Assembly: GCA_024809215.1 (NCBI GenBank)
Contig: JANUBW010000001.1
Coordinates: forward strand, 434,001 to 498,000
From: Niastella sp. OAS944
Lineage (GTDB): Bacteria; Bacteroidota; Bacteroidia; Chitinophagales; Chitinophagaceae
Direction of reading: 5' to 3'
DNA: 64,000 nucleotides
The first letter of the stretch is position 1, and each line of letters opens with the position of its first letter. This document shows positions 36,032 to 45,433 of this stretch, piece after piece. The position numbers were made by a program, and so were the translations under genes. The notes below the pieces were generated by a model, which had not been told where the DNA came from, made no database searches, and worked only from the letters and a program-made list of their open reading frames with translations.

Positions 36032-38233
36032 ATGAAAAAGATAGCTGCTTTAGCATTATACATGCTTGCTATTTCCCTGCAGGGAAATGCCCAGAAAAAA
36101 GACTCTGTAGCACTACTGTTGCACTTATCTATTGAGAGCCTGATGAATATTCCAATCTATTCGGCTTCAAAATCACCGGAACCAACATTTGAAGCCCCAC
36201 TATCCTCAACAGTAATAACGAAAGAACAGATAAAACGGGCCGGATGCACATCGATCATGGAGGCATTGCGACTGGTTCCCGGGGTAATTGTACGTGAACA
36301 AACAAACGGCAATTATGATATCCATCTTCGGGGGCTTGATAATATACCGCCCAATGCCAGTTTAATTTTTTTTACCAGCTCCACCACCCTGGTGATGATC
36401 GACAATTATCCCGTATATAATTATTTACATGGGGGCACTTTCTGGGAAACCCTGCCGGTAGATATTAATGATGTTGAAAAAATTGAGGTCGTAAGAGGAC
36501 CTTCAGCCGCCTTATATGGGCCTAATGCTGTTTCGGGCGTGATCAACATTCTTACCCGGCGCCTGGCAAAAGAAGGATTGTACGCGGTTGCCAATGCCCG
36601 CTATGGCAGCTACCATTCGGCAATCGCAAACGCCGCTGCCGGCTATAACTTTAAAAATAAAATAAGCGCCGTTATATCGGGTAACTTTCAAAACAGGCAC
36701 AGGACCCAAACCTCTTATTATGATGAATTCACCAACCAGTATGTGCCACTGGATTCAGTTAGGACGGTAAAAATTGACCCAACGGGAAGCGTCAGGGAAA
36801 GATACCCCCACCCCAACTTAGCTATGCGAAAATATGCTTTGAATGGATCTGTTAATTATGATCCTACAGATAAAATACAGTTTGCAGCAGCTTTGGGCGC
36901 CCAGCATTCAGAAGTACAAAAGGCATTTGGTGCCGATACATATGCTGCTAATTTAACCACGGCCAATTCAGATACCAGGTATGCCAATATCAAGGGTAAT
37001 ATAAATAACTGCATGGTACAGGTATCTTACCTCAACGGAACACAGGCGCCCGTTGTTGGCCCAACCATCTGGAGATGGAAATTTAACACGCTCGATGCGG
37101 TGCTTGAATATAAAATCTCAAAGATCAGGAATCTAACGCTCACGCCCGCCCTCATTTATCGCCGGGCTGTGTATGATGACAGCAAATATGTAAATACAGA
37201 CATTAAAGAAGGTTTTTGGAGCGGCCGGGCAGAATCCATTACAAAAGGAGTTTCCCTGCGGGCCGATTATAAATTACTGGACCAAAAACTTCGCCTGGTG
37301 GCCGGCGGCAGGGCCGATAAATTCAATTATCCCGATAAAACCTATTTCTCTTACCAACTGGCGGCCACCTATAAGATCGATGACCGGCATTTAATACGGG
37401 TAGTACATTCAAAGGCCAACAGGGCACCATTAATTATTGATCTGTTTTCCAACCTCGACCTTACAGGCATTCTGCCAACCAATCAAACTTACCTGCTTGA
37501 AATAAGAGGGAACAAGAACATAAAGCTGCTTTCATCAACCCTGTTCGAGGCTGGCTACCGGTTGCAATTAACAGAAAATATAAAATTTGACATTGAACTG
37601 TCCACCACAAAAACCCGGAACTTCTCCTATACCATTTTTGAAAACGGAACATTCAATGCTACCGGCCCTGTTGGATTTCATGGATTACTTGATCTTAACA
37701 ACATAACCGTTTATGCAAAGCAATGGGGCGGAACATTTGCAGCCAATATTATTGCAGGCTCCTTGCAATTAAAGCCCTTTATCACCCTGCAAAAAACCAT
37801 GTTATATGATTACTCGGCATACGCCTTTAGTCCGCAAGCACCACCACTGCCCGCCAACAACTATAACCCGGCCCTGTACAATATATATTCAGGCATTGGA
37901 ACAAAAATGAAACATACCGCTACTCCATCGTGTTATGGCGGCGCCTACATAAACTGGAATACCGGCCGCAAATTAAATATCAATCTGAATCCCTGGTTCT
38001 ATACCAGCCATACAGAACTGCACAGCAGCAACCTCACTTACAACGATGGCATAAGAGGTATTGAGAACATCGAAGGGAAATTAATGCTGAATGCCGCCAT
38101 ATCCTGGCTTGTTACCAATAAGCTAACCCTCACCCTTACCGGCAGGAACTGCTTCAATAATGGATCGCGGGAATTCTATAAAGCCGACTCGCCGGCATTA
38201 ATGGTATTTGGCGGAGCCCATTTTGAATGGTAG
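36032..38233 (+). CDS. TonB-dependent receptor of the YfiR/kinase cluster
   Basis: A 733-aa outer-membrane protein with a signal peptide to about residue 20 (GNAQ). It belongs to the smaller non-SusC type: a conserved N-terminus LSIESLMNIPIYSASK, plug (VITKEQIKRAGCTSIMEALR, RGLDN, VEKIEVVRGPSAALYGPNAV) and a 22-strand barrel ending in FEW. There is no carboxypeptidase-like domain and no SusD partner. Genes of this type often sit with YfiR-like proteins and sensor kinases, which suggests a role in sensing or in moving a signal molecule (inference). Confidence 0.93.
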   Translation: MKKIAALALYMLAISLQGNAQKKDSVALLLHLSIESLMNIPIYSASKSPEPTFEAPLSSTVITKEQIKRAGCTSIMEALRLVPGVIVREQTNGNYDIHLRGLDNIPPNASLIFFTSSTTLVMIDNYPVYNYLHGGTFWETLPVDINDVEKIEVVRGPSAALYGPNAVSGVINILTRRLAKEGLYAVANARYGSYHSAIANAAAGYNFKNKISAVISGNFQNRHRTQTSYYDEFTNQYVPLDSVRTVKIDPTGSVRERYPHPNLAMRKYALNGSVNYDPTDKIQFAAALGAQHSEVQKAFGADTYAANLTTANSDTRYANIKGNINNCMVQVSYLNGTQAPVVGPTIWRWKFNTLDAVLEYKISKIRNLTLTPALIYRRAVYDDSKYVNTDIKEGFWSGRAESITKGVSLRADYKLLDQKLRLVAGGRADKFNYPDKTYFSYQLAATYKIDDRHLIRVVHSKANRAPLIIDLFSNLDLTGILPTNQTYLLEIRGNKNIKLLSSTLFEAGYRLQLTENIKFDIELSTTKTRNFSYTIFENGTFNATGPVGFHGLLDLNNITVYAKQWGGTFAANIIAGSLQLKPFITLQKTMLYDYSAYAFSPQAPPLPANNYNPALYNIYSGIGTKMKHTATPSCYGGAYINWNTGRKLNINLNPWFYTSHTELHSSNLTYNDGIRGIENIEGKLMLNAAISWLVTNKLTLTLTGRNCFNNGSREFYKADSPALMVFGGAHFEW

Positions 38234-38261
38234 CACAGATGATCATTTCAATATCAAATCA

Positions 38262-38822
38262 ATGAGAAACTACAGACCGCTTTCATCTAAAAACAGGCAA
38301 CATAAAAAACTGAGCTCTTTAGCATTGACCTTTTTCATCACCTGCTCTTTTACCGGATTGCTGCAAGAGCAGGCAAAGGAATACAATCTTAAGGCCGCCT
38401 TCATTTATAATTTCACAAAGTATATTGAATGGAATGAGCCGGCAAATGAAAATGAATTTATCATAGGCATCATTGGGGAATCATCTATCAACGACCCGCT
38501 GGCTGAAATTGTAAAAACAGAAACGGTTGACAACAAAAAAATAACCATCAGGCATTTTACCAAACCTGCTGATATCAGTCTTTGCCATATCCTGTTCATT
38601 TCCCGTAATTGCAATTTTCCGTTAGAGGATATTTTAGGTAAAACCTCCGGAAAAGGTACATTGATCATCAGCGAAAAGAATGGTTATGCCGAACAGGGCA
38701 CGGCTATCAATTTCGTTACCGTAAAACAAAAACTGAAATTTGAAGCCAATGTAAAAGCGTTAAATGCGGCCGGACTAACGGCCAGCTCACAATTATTAAA
38801 ACTTGCGATCATTATAAAATAA
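38262..38822 (+). CDS. YfiR family (DUF4154) periplasmic protein
   Basis: A 186-aa exported protein. I chose ATG 38262; the frame opens earlier inside the receptor gene. After an N-terminal hydrophobic segment (SLALTFFITCSFTGLL) comes the YfiR core: EYNLKAAFIYNFTKYIEWN, FIIGIIGES, CHILFISRN and GTLIISEKNGYAEQGTAINF (20 residues), ending in LKLAIIIK. In Pseudomonas, YfiR is a periplasmic repressor of a signalling enzyme. Here the next gene, 1 bp downstream, is a histidine kinase with an extracytoplasmic domain, so YfiR may control that kinase (inference). Confidence 0.92.
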   Translation: MRNYRPLSSKNRQHKKLSSLALTFFITCSFTGLLQEQAKEYNLKAAFIYNFTKYIEWNEPANENEFIIGIIGESSINDPLAEIVKTETVDNKKITIRHFTKPADISLCHILFISRNCNFPLEDILGKTSGKGTLIISEKNGYAEQGTAINFVTVKQKLKFEANVKALNAAGLTASSQLLKLAIIIK

Positions 38823-38823
38823 C

Positions 38824-40221
38824 ATGACCTGGTTTAAGAATTTATCAATAAAAAACAAACTGATCTTAATTCAAACAACAACAGCCTTTATCGTTGTGCT
38901 GATATGTTGCATCTTCTTTGTATTGAATGATATCAGAACGTTTAAAGAATCCGGCAAACGGAAATTATTTTCCCTGGCAAGAATTGTAGGTGAAAATGCG
39001 ATCTCTACACTCGTCTTTTTTGACCAGGATGCCGCCACCCAGATCCTCAGCAAGCTGAACAAAGAACCTGACATATCAGAAGCTATTCTGCTCGACAAGA
39101 ATGGGAAACTATTTGCCAAACACGCCATGGCACTGCCCGCCAATGGAGCAGAAAAATTGACGATAAACTATAAATTATACCAGGATAATGAATTCTTAGG
39201 TACCCTTATATTAAATGCACAGTTAAAGGACCTGAATAAAATTGTTACAGGTTATATACAGGTAGCGGGTCTTGTTTTACTTACTGCCATTATGGCCTCG
39301 CTCCTCATTTCCATTTTCCTTCAACGCTCCATTGTTTACCGATTATTAAGACTGGTATCAAAAACAAAAGCGGTAGCAAAAACCGGAAATTATTCATTGC
39401 GTGTAGGGAATATTGGAAGTGATGAAATAGGCATACTGGGAGGCAGCTTTAATGCTATGCTGGAGCAAATTGAAAAAATGGATAGTTTCCTCAAAGAGAC
39501 CAATGCAGCCCTGAAAACCTATTCAACGAGCCTTGAGCGCAAGAACCGGGAACTGGAAGAGTTCGCCTACATCAGCTCGCACGATATGAAATCGCCTATT
39601 ACCAGTTTACGCGGTCTGTTAACACTCATGCAGGATAAGGATGCCATAAAACCGGAGCACCGGAATATTTTTAACCTGGCCGTAAACTCTGTGTTGCAAA
39701 TTCAAAAAACTATCAATGCGCTCAATGAAATAATTGCATTCAGAAAAACACTCAGGATAGAAAGAGAAAAAATAGATCTGAGCGAAGCGCTGGAAGAAGT
39801 AAGATTAAGAATACTCGACCACAAAGCCGACCAGGTTGTTATTAATGCAGACTTCACACAGTGCCGGCATGTAAACTTCCCGCCGGTACACCTCAAAAGC
39901 ATTTTTCAGAACCTGCTAACCAATGCCATCAAATACAAACAGGAGGGAAAACCTGCGATCATTGACATTACAGCTACCCGTGAAGAAAACTTCGTTGTGC
40001 TGGAAGTGAAAGATAATGGCATGGGCATTGACATGGACCGTTTCAAAGATAAATTATTCGGACTGTTTCAACGTTTTCATCCGGATATAGAAGGTACCGG
40101 TATCGGATTACATATGATCCATTCAATAGTTGAATCATATGGCGGAAGAATATACATTGATAGTGTAGTAGACAAAGGAACAACATTTAAAATTTATCTT
40201 AACAATGCACCACTTCAATAA
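38824..40221 (+). CDS. Sensor histidine kinase with CHASE8-like and HAMP domains
   Basis: A 465-aa inner-membrane kinase. Helix 1 (about 12-35) and helix 2 (about 140-163) flank a periplasmic CHASE8-like sensor (SLARIVGENAISTLVFFDQD). A HAMP domain (165-220) and a short coiled coil lead to the HisKA domain with H253 in YISSHDMKSPITSLRG. The ATPase domain has NAIKYK, VKDNGMGID, and EGTGIGLHMIHSIVE. The same YfiR, CHASE8 and HAMP combination occurs with diguanylate cyclases in proteobacteria; here the output is a kinase. The stop overlaps the following receiver gene by 17 bp, which indicates a cognate pair. Confidence 0.94.
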   Translation: MTWFKNLSIKNKLILIQTTTAFIVVLICCIFFVLNDIRTFKESGKRKLFSLARIVGENAISTLVFFDQDAATQILSKLNKEPDISEAILLDKNGKLFAKHAMALPANGAEKLTINYKLYQDNEFLGTLILNAQLKDLNKIVTGYIQVAGLVLLTAIMASLLISIFLQRSIVYRLLRLVSKTKAVAKTGNYSLRVGNIGSDEIGILGGSFNAMLEQIEKMDSFLKETNAALKTYSTSLERKNRELEEFAYISSHDMKSPITSLRGLLTLMQDKDAIKPEHRNIFNLAVNSVLQIQKTINALNEIIAFRKTLRIEREKIDLSEALEEVRLRILDHKADQVVINADFTQCRHVNFPPVHLKSIFQNLLTNAIKYKQEGKPAIIDITATREENFVVLEVKDNGMGIDMDRFKDKLFGLFQRFHPDIEGTGIGLHMIHSIVESYGGRIYIDSVVDKGTTFKIYLNNAPLQ

Positions 40222-40591
40222 AGTTTTACTGGTAGACGATGATGACGCTACTAACTTCCTTACGGAACTGGCTTTTAAAAATCTGGCTATTGCCAATGAA
40301 ATAGAGATGGCCAGCGACGGGCTTATTGCCTATGAATGGATAAGACAGAATAATTGCCCGGATATTATTTTTCTCGACATCCGCATGCCGCGGATGGATG
40401 GCTTTGACTTTCTGGATAATATTACCAAAATGAATGTATGCAAACAGGCAAAGATCGTGATGCTTACATCCTCAACAAGAGCAGAGGACAAAGCAAAGGC
40501 GTTTACGTATAAAGGAGTGATTGACTACCTTGAAAAACCTCTTACCGAAAAAACGATCCAAATGATCGCAAATACCTGGTTTGATAAATAA
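40205..40591 (+). CDS. Stand-alone response regulator receiver (CheY-like), second copy
   Basis: A 128-aa receiver starting inside the end of the kinase gene (17-bp overlap), so it is translationally coupled. D58 in IIFLDIRMPRMDGFDFL is the phospho-acceptor, with VLLVDDDD, VMLTSS and YLEKPL as the other active-site parts. It shares much of its sequence with the receiver at 35590, especially the region around the phospho-acceptor and the C-terminal helix. No DNA-binding or enzymatic output domain is present, so it must act on a partner protein. Confidence 0.94.
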   Translation: MHHFNKVLLVDDDDATNFLTELAFKNLAIANEIEMASDGLIAYEWIRQNNCPDIIFLDIRMPRMDGFDFLDNITKMNVCKQAKIVMLTSSTRAEDKAKAFTYKGVIDYLEKPLTEKTIQMIANTWFDK

Positions 40592-40664
40592 AACGGCACC
40601 ATTCAATTCTATCTTTCATGATCGATCACCGAATTGATTAAAAGGTTTTATGCATGTAATATTT

Positions 40665-40692
40665 CCGTACAAGATTGTAACAAAACCGTACA
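40665..40692. promoter_or_regulatory. Direct repeat CCGTACA x2 upstream of the FtsX permease
   Basis: CCGTACA occurs at 40665-40671 and 40686-40692, 21 bp apart (two helical turns), with AGATTGTAACAAAA between. This puts both copies on one face of the helix about 105 bp before the ATG, as expected for a dimeric activator site. The regulator is unknown. Confidence 0.5.
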
Positions 40693-40796
40693 GTAGGACT
40701 TAAAAAGCTTTTCTTAATCTATTGATAGCCAAACCTATATTTTCTGGGTGCTGGTTTGCAGGAATTCGAATATATATCATGTTAAAATAGCAGATC

Positions 40797-43154
40797 ATGA
40801 TAAAAGCCTATTTCAAAATAGCATGGAGAAATTTGGTTAAAAACATCGGCTATTCAACTATTAATATTGCAGGACTTGCAGTAGGTATGGCGGTGGCTTT
40901 ACTTATTGGCCTGTGGATCTATGATGAAATATCTTTCGATCGCTATCATAAAAACCATTCCCGCGTTGGACAGGTTTTCGTTAGTCAGGCTTTTAACAAT
41001 AAATATGAAACAGATGCATCAATAGTAGTGCCGTTAGGAAATGCATTGCGAACTAATTTTGCCAATGACTTTAAGCGGGTAGCGCTTTCTTCGTGGAACA
41101 CACCTCATATCCTGGCTGTGGGCGAAAAGAAAATTTCGCGAAGCGGCATGTGGGCCGAAACCGACCTGCCGGCCATCTTAAGTTTGAACATACGCGGTAA
41201 CATAAATGCACTCACCGATCCATCAAGTCTTATCCTGTCGCAATCGGTGGCAAAAGCACTTTTCGGTGATGATGACCCTGTTGGCAAAACAGTGCGTGTA
41301 GATGGTAAAGCCGAGATGAAAGTGGGCGCCGTATACCAGGACCTTCCTACTAACACCACTTTGAACGAAACAAAATTCCTGCTTTCATGGAATAATGCTG
41401 CTAACGGGGCCAATACCCGAACTGAGCAATGGAAAAATCATGGCAGCCAGTTATTTGTAGAACTAAACAACCATATTGATTTTACCCAGGCCACTACGAA
41501 CATAAAAGACCTGCTTAAACCACATATTAAAGAATGGAAAGAAGAGCTTTTGGTGCACCCGATGGATAAATGGCATTTATACAATGAGTTCGAGAATGGT
41601 AAAGTGAGTGGCGGAAGGATACAATATATCTGGCTTTTTGTAATGATAGGCATTTTTGTATTGGTGCTGGCCTGTATAAATTTTATGAACCTGAGTACCG
41701 CGCGTAGTGAAAAACGGGCAAAGGAGATCGGTATCCGCAAAGCCATTGGATCATTGAAACAGCAATTGATCGGCCAGTTCCTCTGCGAATCGTTGCTGCT
41801 GACATTTATTGCGATGTTTATCTCTCTGATATTGGTGTTTGTTACTATACCTTTCTTTAATGTATTAGCCGGTAAAAATATTTCGGTACCAACTACTAAC
41901 CCTGTATTTTGGTTATCTACCGTAGGGTTTGCTTTTGTTACTGGTTTATTGGCTGGTAGTTATCCTGCATTATACTTATCAGGGTTGAAGACCATAAAAG
42001 TTTTGAAGGGTAGTTTCAGGGTGGGTGGCTTTTCTTTACTTCCGCGCCAAACACTTATCATATTACAGTTTACCGTATCTATTGCACTGATCATTGGCAC
42101 AGTGATCGTTTTTCAGCAGGTACGATTTACAAAAAACAGACCGGTTGGCTATTCAAGAAAGGGGTTGATCACAATCGATATGAATACCCCCGATCTTTTT
42201 AAAAATTATAATGGTTTGCGTAATGAACTTTTGCAAACCGGTACGGTGGCAGATATGGCTGAGGCGAATAGTACCACAACCGATATCTGGTCTAATAATA
42301 CGGGGTTCGAGTGGAGCGGAAAAGATCCTGGATCCAGCCCTATTTTTGGCACCATTGCCGTTACGCATGATTATGGCAAAACCGTTGGCTGGCAAATAAC
42401 AGCCGGCAGAGATTTTTCGAGAAATTTCTCAGATACCAGTGCTTTTGTATTAAACGAATCTGCCGTAAAACTTACCGGAATACAAAACCCGCTGGGAAAA
42501 ACTATTAACTGGAACGGGAAGGCCCACTTGATCATTGGCATTGCTAAAGACATGGTGATGGAGTCGGCATATGAAAATACCCACCCAACTATTTTTCATC
42601 TTGAATACGGATGGGTAAACAAAATTTTAGTTCGAATTGCACCAACTGCTTCTGTGTCGGATGCATTGTCGAAGATCAAAGGCGTTTTTAACAAAATGAA
42701 TCCTTCCAGTCCGTTCGAATACCAGTTCGCAGATGAAGCATATGCCCAACAATTTGCTGTTGAAGAACGCATTGGCAAATTGGCTGGCTTTTTTGCAATT
42801 CTTGCCATACTGATTTCCTGCCTGGGTTTGTTTGGTCTGGCTTCCTTTACGGCAGAACAACGTACAAAGGAAATAGGTATAAGAAAAGTTATAGGCGCAT
42901 CCGTTTTCAACTTATGGCAGCTGCTTTCAAAGGATTTTGTTGTATTGGTTATTTTATCCTGCTGTATTGCCATTCCTGTTGCTTATTATTTTATGAATAA
43001 CTGGTTGCAGAAATATCAATATAGAACAGATATGAGTTGGTGGATCTTTGCCGTAGCCGTATTGGGAGCTTTAATAATAACGTTATTCACAGTAAGTTTT
43101 CAGGCTATCAAAGCAGCCATTACCAATCCCGTAAAAAGTTTGCGGACTGAATAA
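40797..43154 (+). CDS. FtsX/MacB-type ABC transporter permease
   Basis: A 785-aa inner-membrane permease of the long Bacteroidota form with two FtsX halves. The N-terminus (IKAYFKIAWRNLVKN, TINIAGLAVGMAVALLIGLW) is followed by a periplasmic MacB_PCD domain, helices around 280-300, the KRAKEIGIRKAIGSLK motif, three more helices, a second periplasmic domain, and a second motif RTKEIGIRKVIGAS with helices to the end. The ATPase partner is not encoded nearby, which is common for this group. Substrates can be lipoproteins, peptides or toxic compounds. It is monocistronic, with a repeat array at its 3' end. Confidence 0.94.
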   Translation: MIKAYFKIAWRNLVKNIGYSTINIAGLAVGMAVALLIGLWIYDEISFDRYHKNHSRVGQVFVSQAFNNKYETDASIVVPLGNALRTNFANDFKRVALSSWNTPHILAVGEKKISRSGMWAETDLPAILSLNIRGNINALTDPSSLILSQSVAKALFGDDDPVGKTVRVDGKAEMKVGAVYQDLPTNTTLNETKFLLSWNNAANGANTRTEQWKNHGSQLFVELNNHIDFTQATTNIKDLLKPHIKEWKEELLVHPMDKWHLYNEFENGKVSGGRIQYIWLFVMIGIFVLVLACINFMNLSTARSEKRAKEIGIRKAIGSLKQQLIGQFLCESLLLTFIAMFISLILVFVTIPFFNVLAGKNISVPTTNPVFWLSTVGFAFVTGLLAGSYPALYLSGLKTIKVLKGSFRVGGFSLLPRQTLIILQFTVSIALIIGTVIVFQQVRFTKNRPVGYSRKGLITIDMNTPDLFKNYNGLRNELLQTGTVADMAEANSTTTDIWSNNTGFEWSGKDPGSSPIFGTIAVTHDYGKTVGWQITAGRDFSRNFSDTSAFVLNESAVKLTGIQNPLGKTINWNGKAHLIIGIAKDMVMESAYENTHPTIFHLEYGWVNKILVRIAPTASVSDALSKIKGVFNKMNPSSPFEYQFADEAYAQQFAVEERIGKLAGFFAILAILISCLGLFGLASFTAEQRTKEIGIRKVIGASVFNLWQLLSKDFVVLVILSCCIAIPVAYYFMNNWLQKYQYRTDMSWWIFAVAVLGALIITLFTVSFQAIKAAITNPVKSLRTE

Positions 43155-43168
43155 AGTATTTGATATCC

Positions 43169-43315
43169 CCAACTCAATATTTGACGTTACCAACTCAGAA
43201 TTTCACTTAGCCAACTCAGTTTTTGACATTACCTGCTCAGTTTTTCATTACGCCAATTCGGAATTTGAACCTTCCAACCCGGCATTGGGCCTCGCCCAAC
43301 TCAGTTTTTCACTAA
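43169..43315 (-). repeat. 21-bp tandem array, left arm (seven CCAACTCAGTTTTT units)
   Basis: Seven contiguous 21-bp units start at 43169, 43190, 43211, 43232, 43253, 43274 and 43295. The consensus is CCAACTCAGTTTTTNACNTTA. There are no spacers. The arm begins 15 bp after the stop of the FtsX permease gene and switches orientation after 43315. Confidence 0.88.
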
Positions 43316-43328
43316 ACAAGTTGGGTAC

Positions 43329-43772
43329 AGGCTTTACCCGATTGGGTAAAGGCAGTTACCCGAATGGTAAAGGCTATTACCTCATTGGGTGAAGGCTATT
43401 ACCCGATTGGGAAAGGCTATTACCCGATTGGGAAAGGCTATTACCAGACTGGGAGAGGCTATTACCTGATCGGTAAACACTATTACCCGATCGGGAGAGG
43501 CTATTACCCGGTTGGGAGAGGCTATTACCTGATTGGCGAAGGCTATTACCTGATTGGGAAAGGCTATTATCCGATCGGGAAAGGCTATTACCCGATCGGG
43601 AAAGGCTATTACCTGACTGGTGAAGGCTTTAATTTGACTGGGAGAGTCAAAAACCCGGTTGGTGAAGGCTGTTACCCGATTGGGAGAGGCTATAAACCAA
43701 TTTGGAGAGGCCTATTCCTGATTTGGTAAAGCATCAAATTGAAAAAAGTAGTCAAATCCCCGGTTGGTGGAT
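43329..43772 (+). repeat. 21-bp tandem array, right arm (about 20 GGCTATTACCCGATTGGGAAA units)
   Basis: About 20 units at a 21-bp period (one of 22), for example at 43394, 43415, 43436 and 43457. Their orientation is opposite to the left arm: the CNGATTGG core corresponds to the complement of CCAACTCAG. Toward the 3' end units diverge and finish in a 42-nt segment (43729-43770) with about 36 identities to 6672-6713 in the first array. The GYYPIGK heptapeptide frame at 43364-43729 is taken as a by-product of the 21-bp period. The array ends 53 bp from the stop of the convergent SusD gene. Confidence 0.88.
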
Positions 43773-43824
43773 TTACTTAGTGAGCAAACTGATGCCAGCC
43801 GCCGCCATTGCCGGTTTGTAACTG

Positions 43825-45396
43825 TCATCTCAGGTATGGATTCAGTTTAACTTCTTCGGCATTAAATGGTAAATACCAATTGGCAGCATCAGCTAATTTG
43901 CTCTCCATGTTCAGCGCATTATACCTTACAATACCCATACGCGTTTTAATAGCCTCTTTAAGTATTTCAGGGCGGCCGCGCCTTGCCAGTCTTAACAGAT
44001 CGAACCAGCGCTTTCCTTCAAAAGCCAGTTCTCTTGCCCGTTCTTTAAAAATATAATCTTCTATTTGCTCTGTGGTTGAATTTACGGTAACGGGAATAAC
44101 ATCAATTGCGCCGTATCGCGATCTGATCCTGTTCACCTGTGTAATGGCGCCGGCCTTATCGCCCATTCTATTTAAAGCCTCCGCTTTCATCAATATCACT
44201 TCTGCAAAGCGATAGCCCTGCCATATAGCATCACTTCTATATGGCTGTCTTATAGGCGGCATAATGGCCAGTTTCGATGGTAATATCCTGCCAAGGCCCA
44301 GGTATTTCCAAATCACTTTATTTCCACTATAAAAGTCATTATAATAAGGCCTGGTGCCCACCCAGGCAGCGCCAAAGCCACGCACATCACCCACTAAACG
44401 AAGCGTGTCGCCCGATTGTACCAATTTATTGTCCCAATAGCCCGCTATATTATCGGCGGGTGCAATCATATATTTTCCGCCCCATGCCGCATCATCGGAA
44501 GTAAGCATCATCATGGGATGCGTTTCCCTGAAATTATAATTGAAGTTGATGTGAAAAATAGGTTCCGACACATGATCGGTTGCATAGAAGATATCAAAGA
44601 AGTTAGCTGCGGCTGCACTGCCATACAGATTATGTTTACCCAGGTTATATATTTTCTGAATAGCTGCATTAGCGGGCTCATACTTATGCCGCCACAGGTA
44701 AATATCGGCCAGCAGGCAGTTCACATTTCCGGTAACGCCTCTTGTACGGCGGCCATCGGGACTTTCGGCCAGGTTTAAATTGGGTTGCCTTATTAAGATC
44801 ACATCTTTTACCATAGTAAGCGCCGCAGTTAAATTGGCTTCCAGTGTATCTAAGATCACATTCTCAGGCGAGGGCGGTAAATATTCTATATTTTGGATGC
44901 TGTCTGTTGGGGTTAACACCAACGGTACGTGGCTGAAGTTTCTTACCAGGTAAAAATAGGCAAACGCCCGCAGAAATAAAGCTTCACCTACATACTGGCG
45001 GGCATTATCTTCGGTAAAATTAATAGCATCATTCGGTACCCGCGGAATATACTTAATGAGGTAATTGGCGCGATTAATAAGATCGTAATACACCTTCCAG
45101 TTCGTATACTTATTAGTGGCAGTAACGCGATGTTCCGCCAGCTCCAGCAAATTTGTGTCAACGCCCGGTCCCGGTTTTACAAAGTCGGCCCGCATTTCAC
45201 CGGTTACAAACATAGATTCAATCAATGGCTGCAAACCGGCATAAGCACCCCTAAGCGCATAATCTGCATCGTAAAAGTCTTTAAAAAAGTCTTTATCTAT
45301 TACTATATCTTTTGGTTTAACATCAAGGAATTTGTTGCACGATTGGCCTGCGAGCATTATTAAAGCCAACCCAACCAATAACAAATATGTTTTCAT
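43825..45396 (-). CDS. SusD/RagB family lipoprotein (second pair of the FAS1 operon)
   Basis: A 523-aa surface lipoprotein with lipobox AGQSC (Cys 20) followed by NKFLDVKPKD. SusD markers are DADYALRGAYAGLQPLI, GEALFLRAFAYFYLVRNFSH (20 residues), RFAEVILMKAEALNRMG and KERARELAFEGKRWFDLLRL. It is the last gene of a seven-gene minus-strand operon and is translated 37 bp after its SusC. It should bind the same kind of ligand as the short SusC upstream. Confidence 0.95.
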   Translation of the reverse strand: MKTYLLLVGLALIMLAGQSCNKFLDVKPKDIVIDKDFFKDFYDADYALRGAYAGLQPLIESMFVTGEMRADFVKPGPGVDTNLLELAEHRVTATNKYTNWKVYYDLINRANYLIKYIPRVPNDAINFTEDNARQYVGEALFLRAFAYFYLVRNFSHVPLVLTPTDSIQNIEYLPPSPENVILDTLEANLTAALTMVKDVILIRQPNLNLAESPDGRRTRGVTGNVNCLLADIYLWRHKYEPANAAIQKIYNLGKHNLYGSAAAANFFDIFYATDHVSEPIFHINFNYNFRETHPMMMLTSDDAAWGGKYMIAPADNIAGYWDNKLVQSGDTLRLVGDVRGFGAAWVGTRPYYNDFYSGNKVIWKYLGLGRILPSKLAIMPPIRQPYRSDAIWQGYRFAEVILMKAEALNRMGDKAGAITQVNRIRSRYGAIDVIPVTVNSTTEQIEDYIFKERARELAFEGKRWFDLLRLARRGRPEILKEAIKTRMGIVRYNALNMESKLADAANWYLPFNAEEVKLNPYLR

Positions 45397-45433
45397 ATAA
45401 CTGCTTTCAATTGAAAAAATGCTGATGCCAATA

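Noticed and set aside
43364-43729. 121-aa frame with GYYPIGK heptapeptide repeats
   Set aside because: The frame stays open because the DNA period is 21 bp. The left arm of the same array is full of stops, no ribosome binding site is seen, and the unit family is shared with the non-coding 6 kb array.
43169-43772. Possible CRISPR array
   Set aside because: The 21-bp units are contiguous with no spacers, orientation flips midway, and no cas gene is present.
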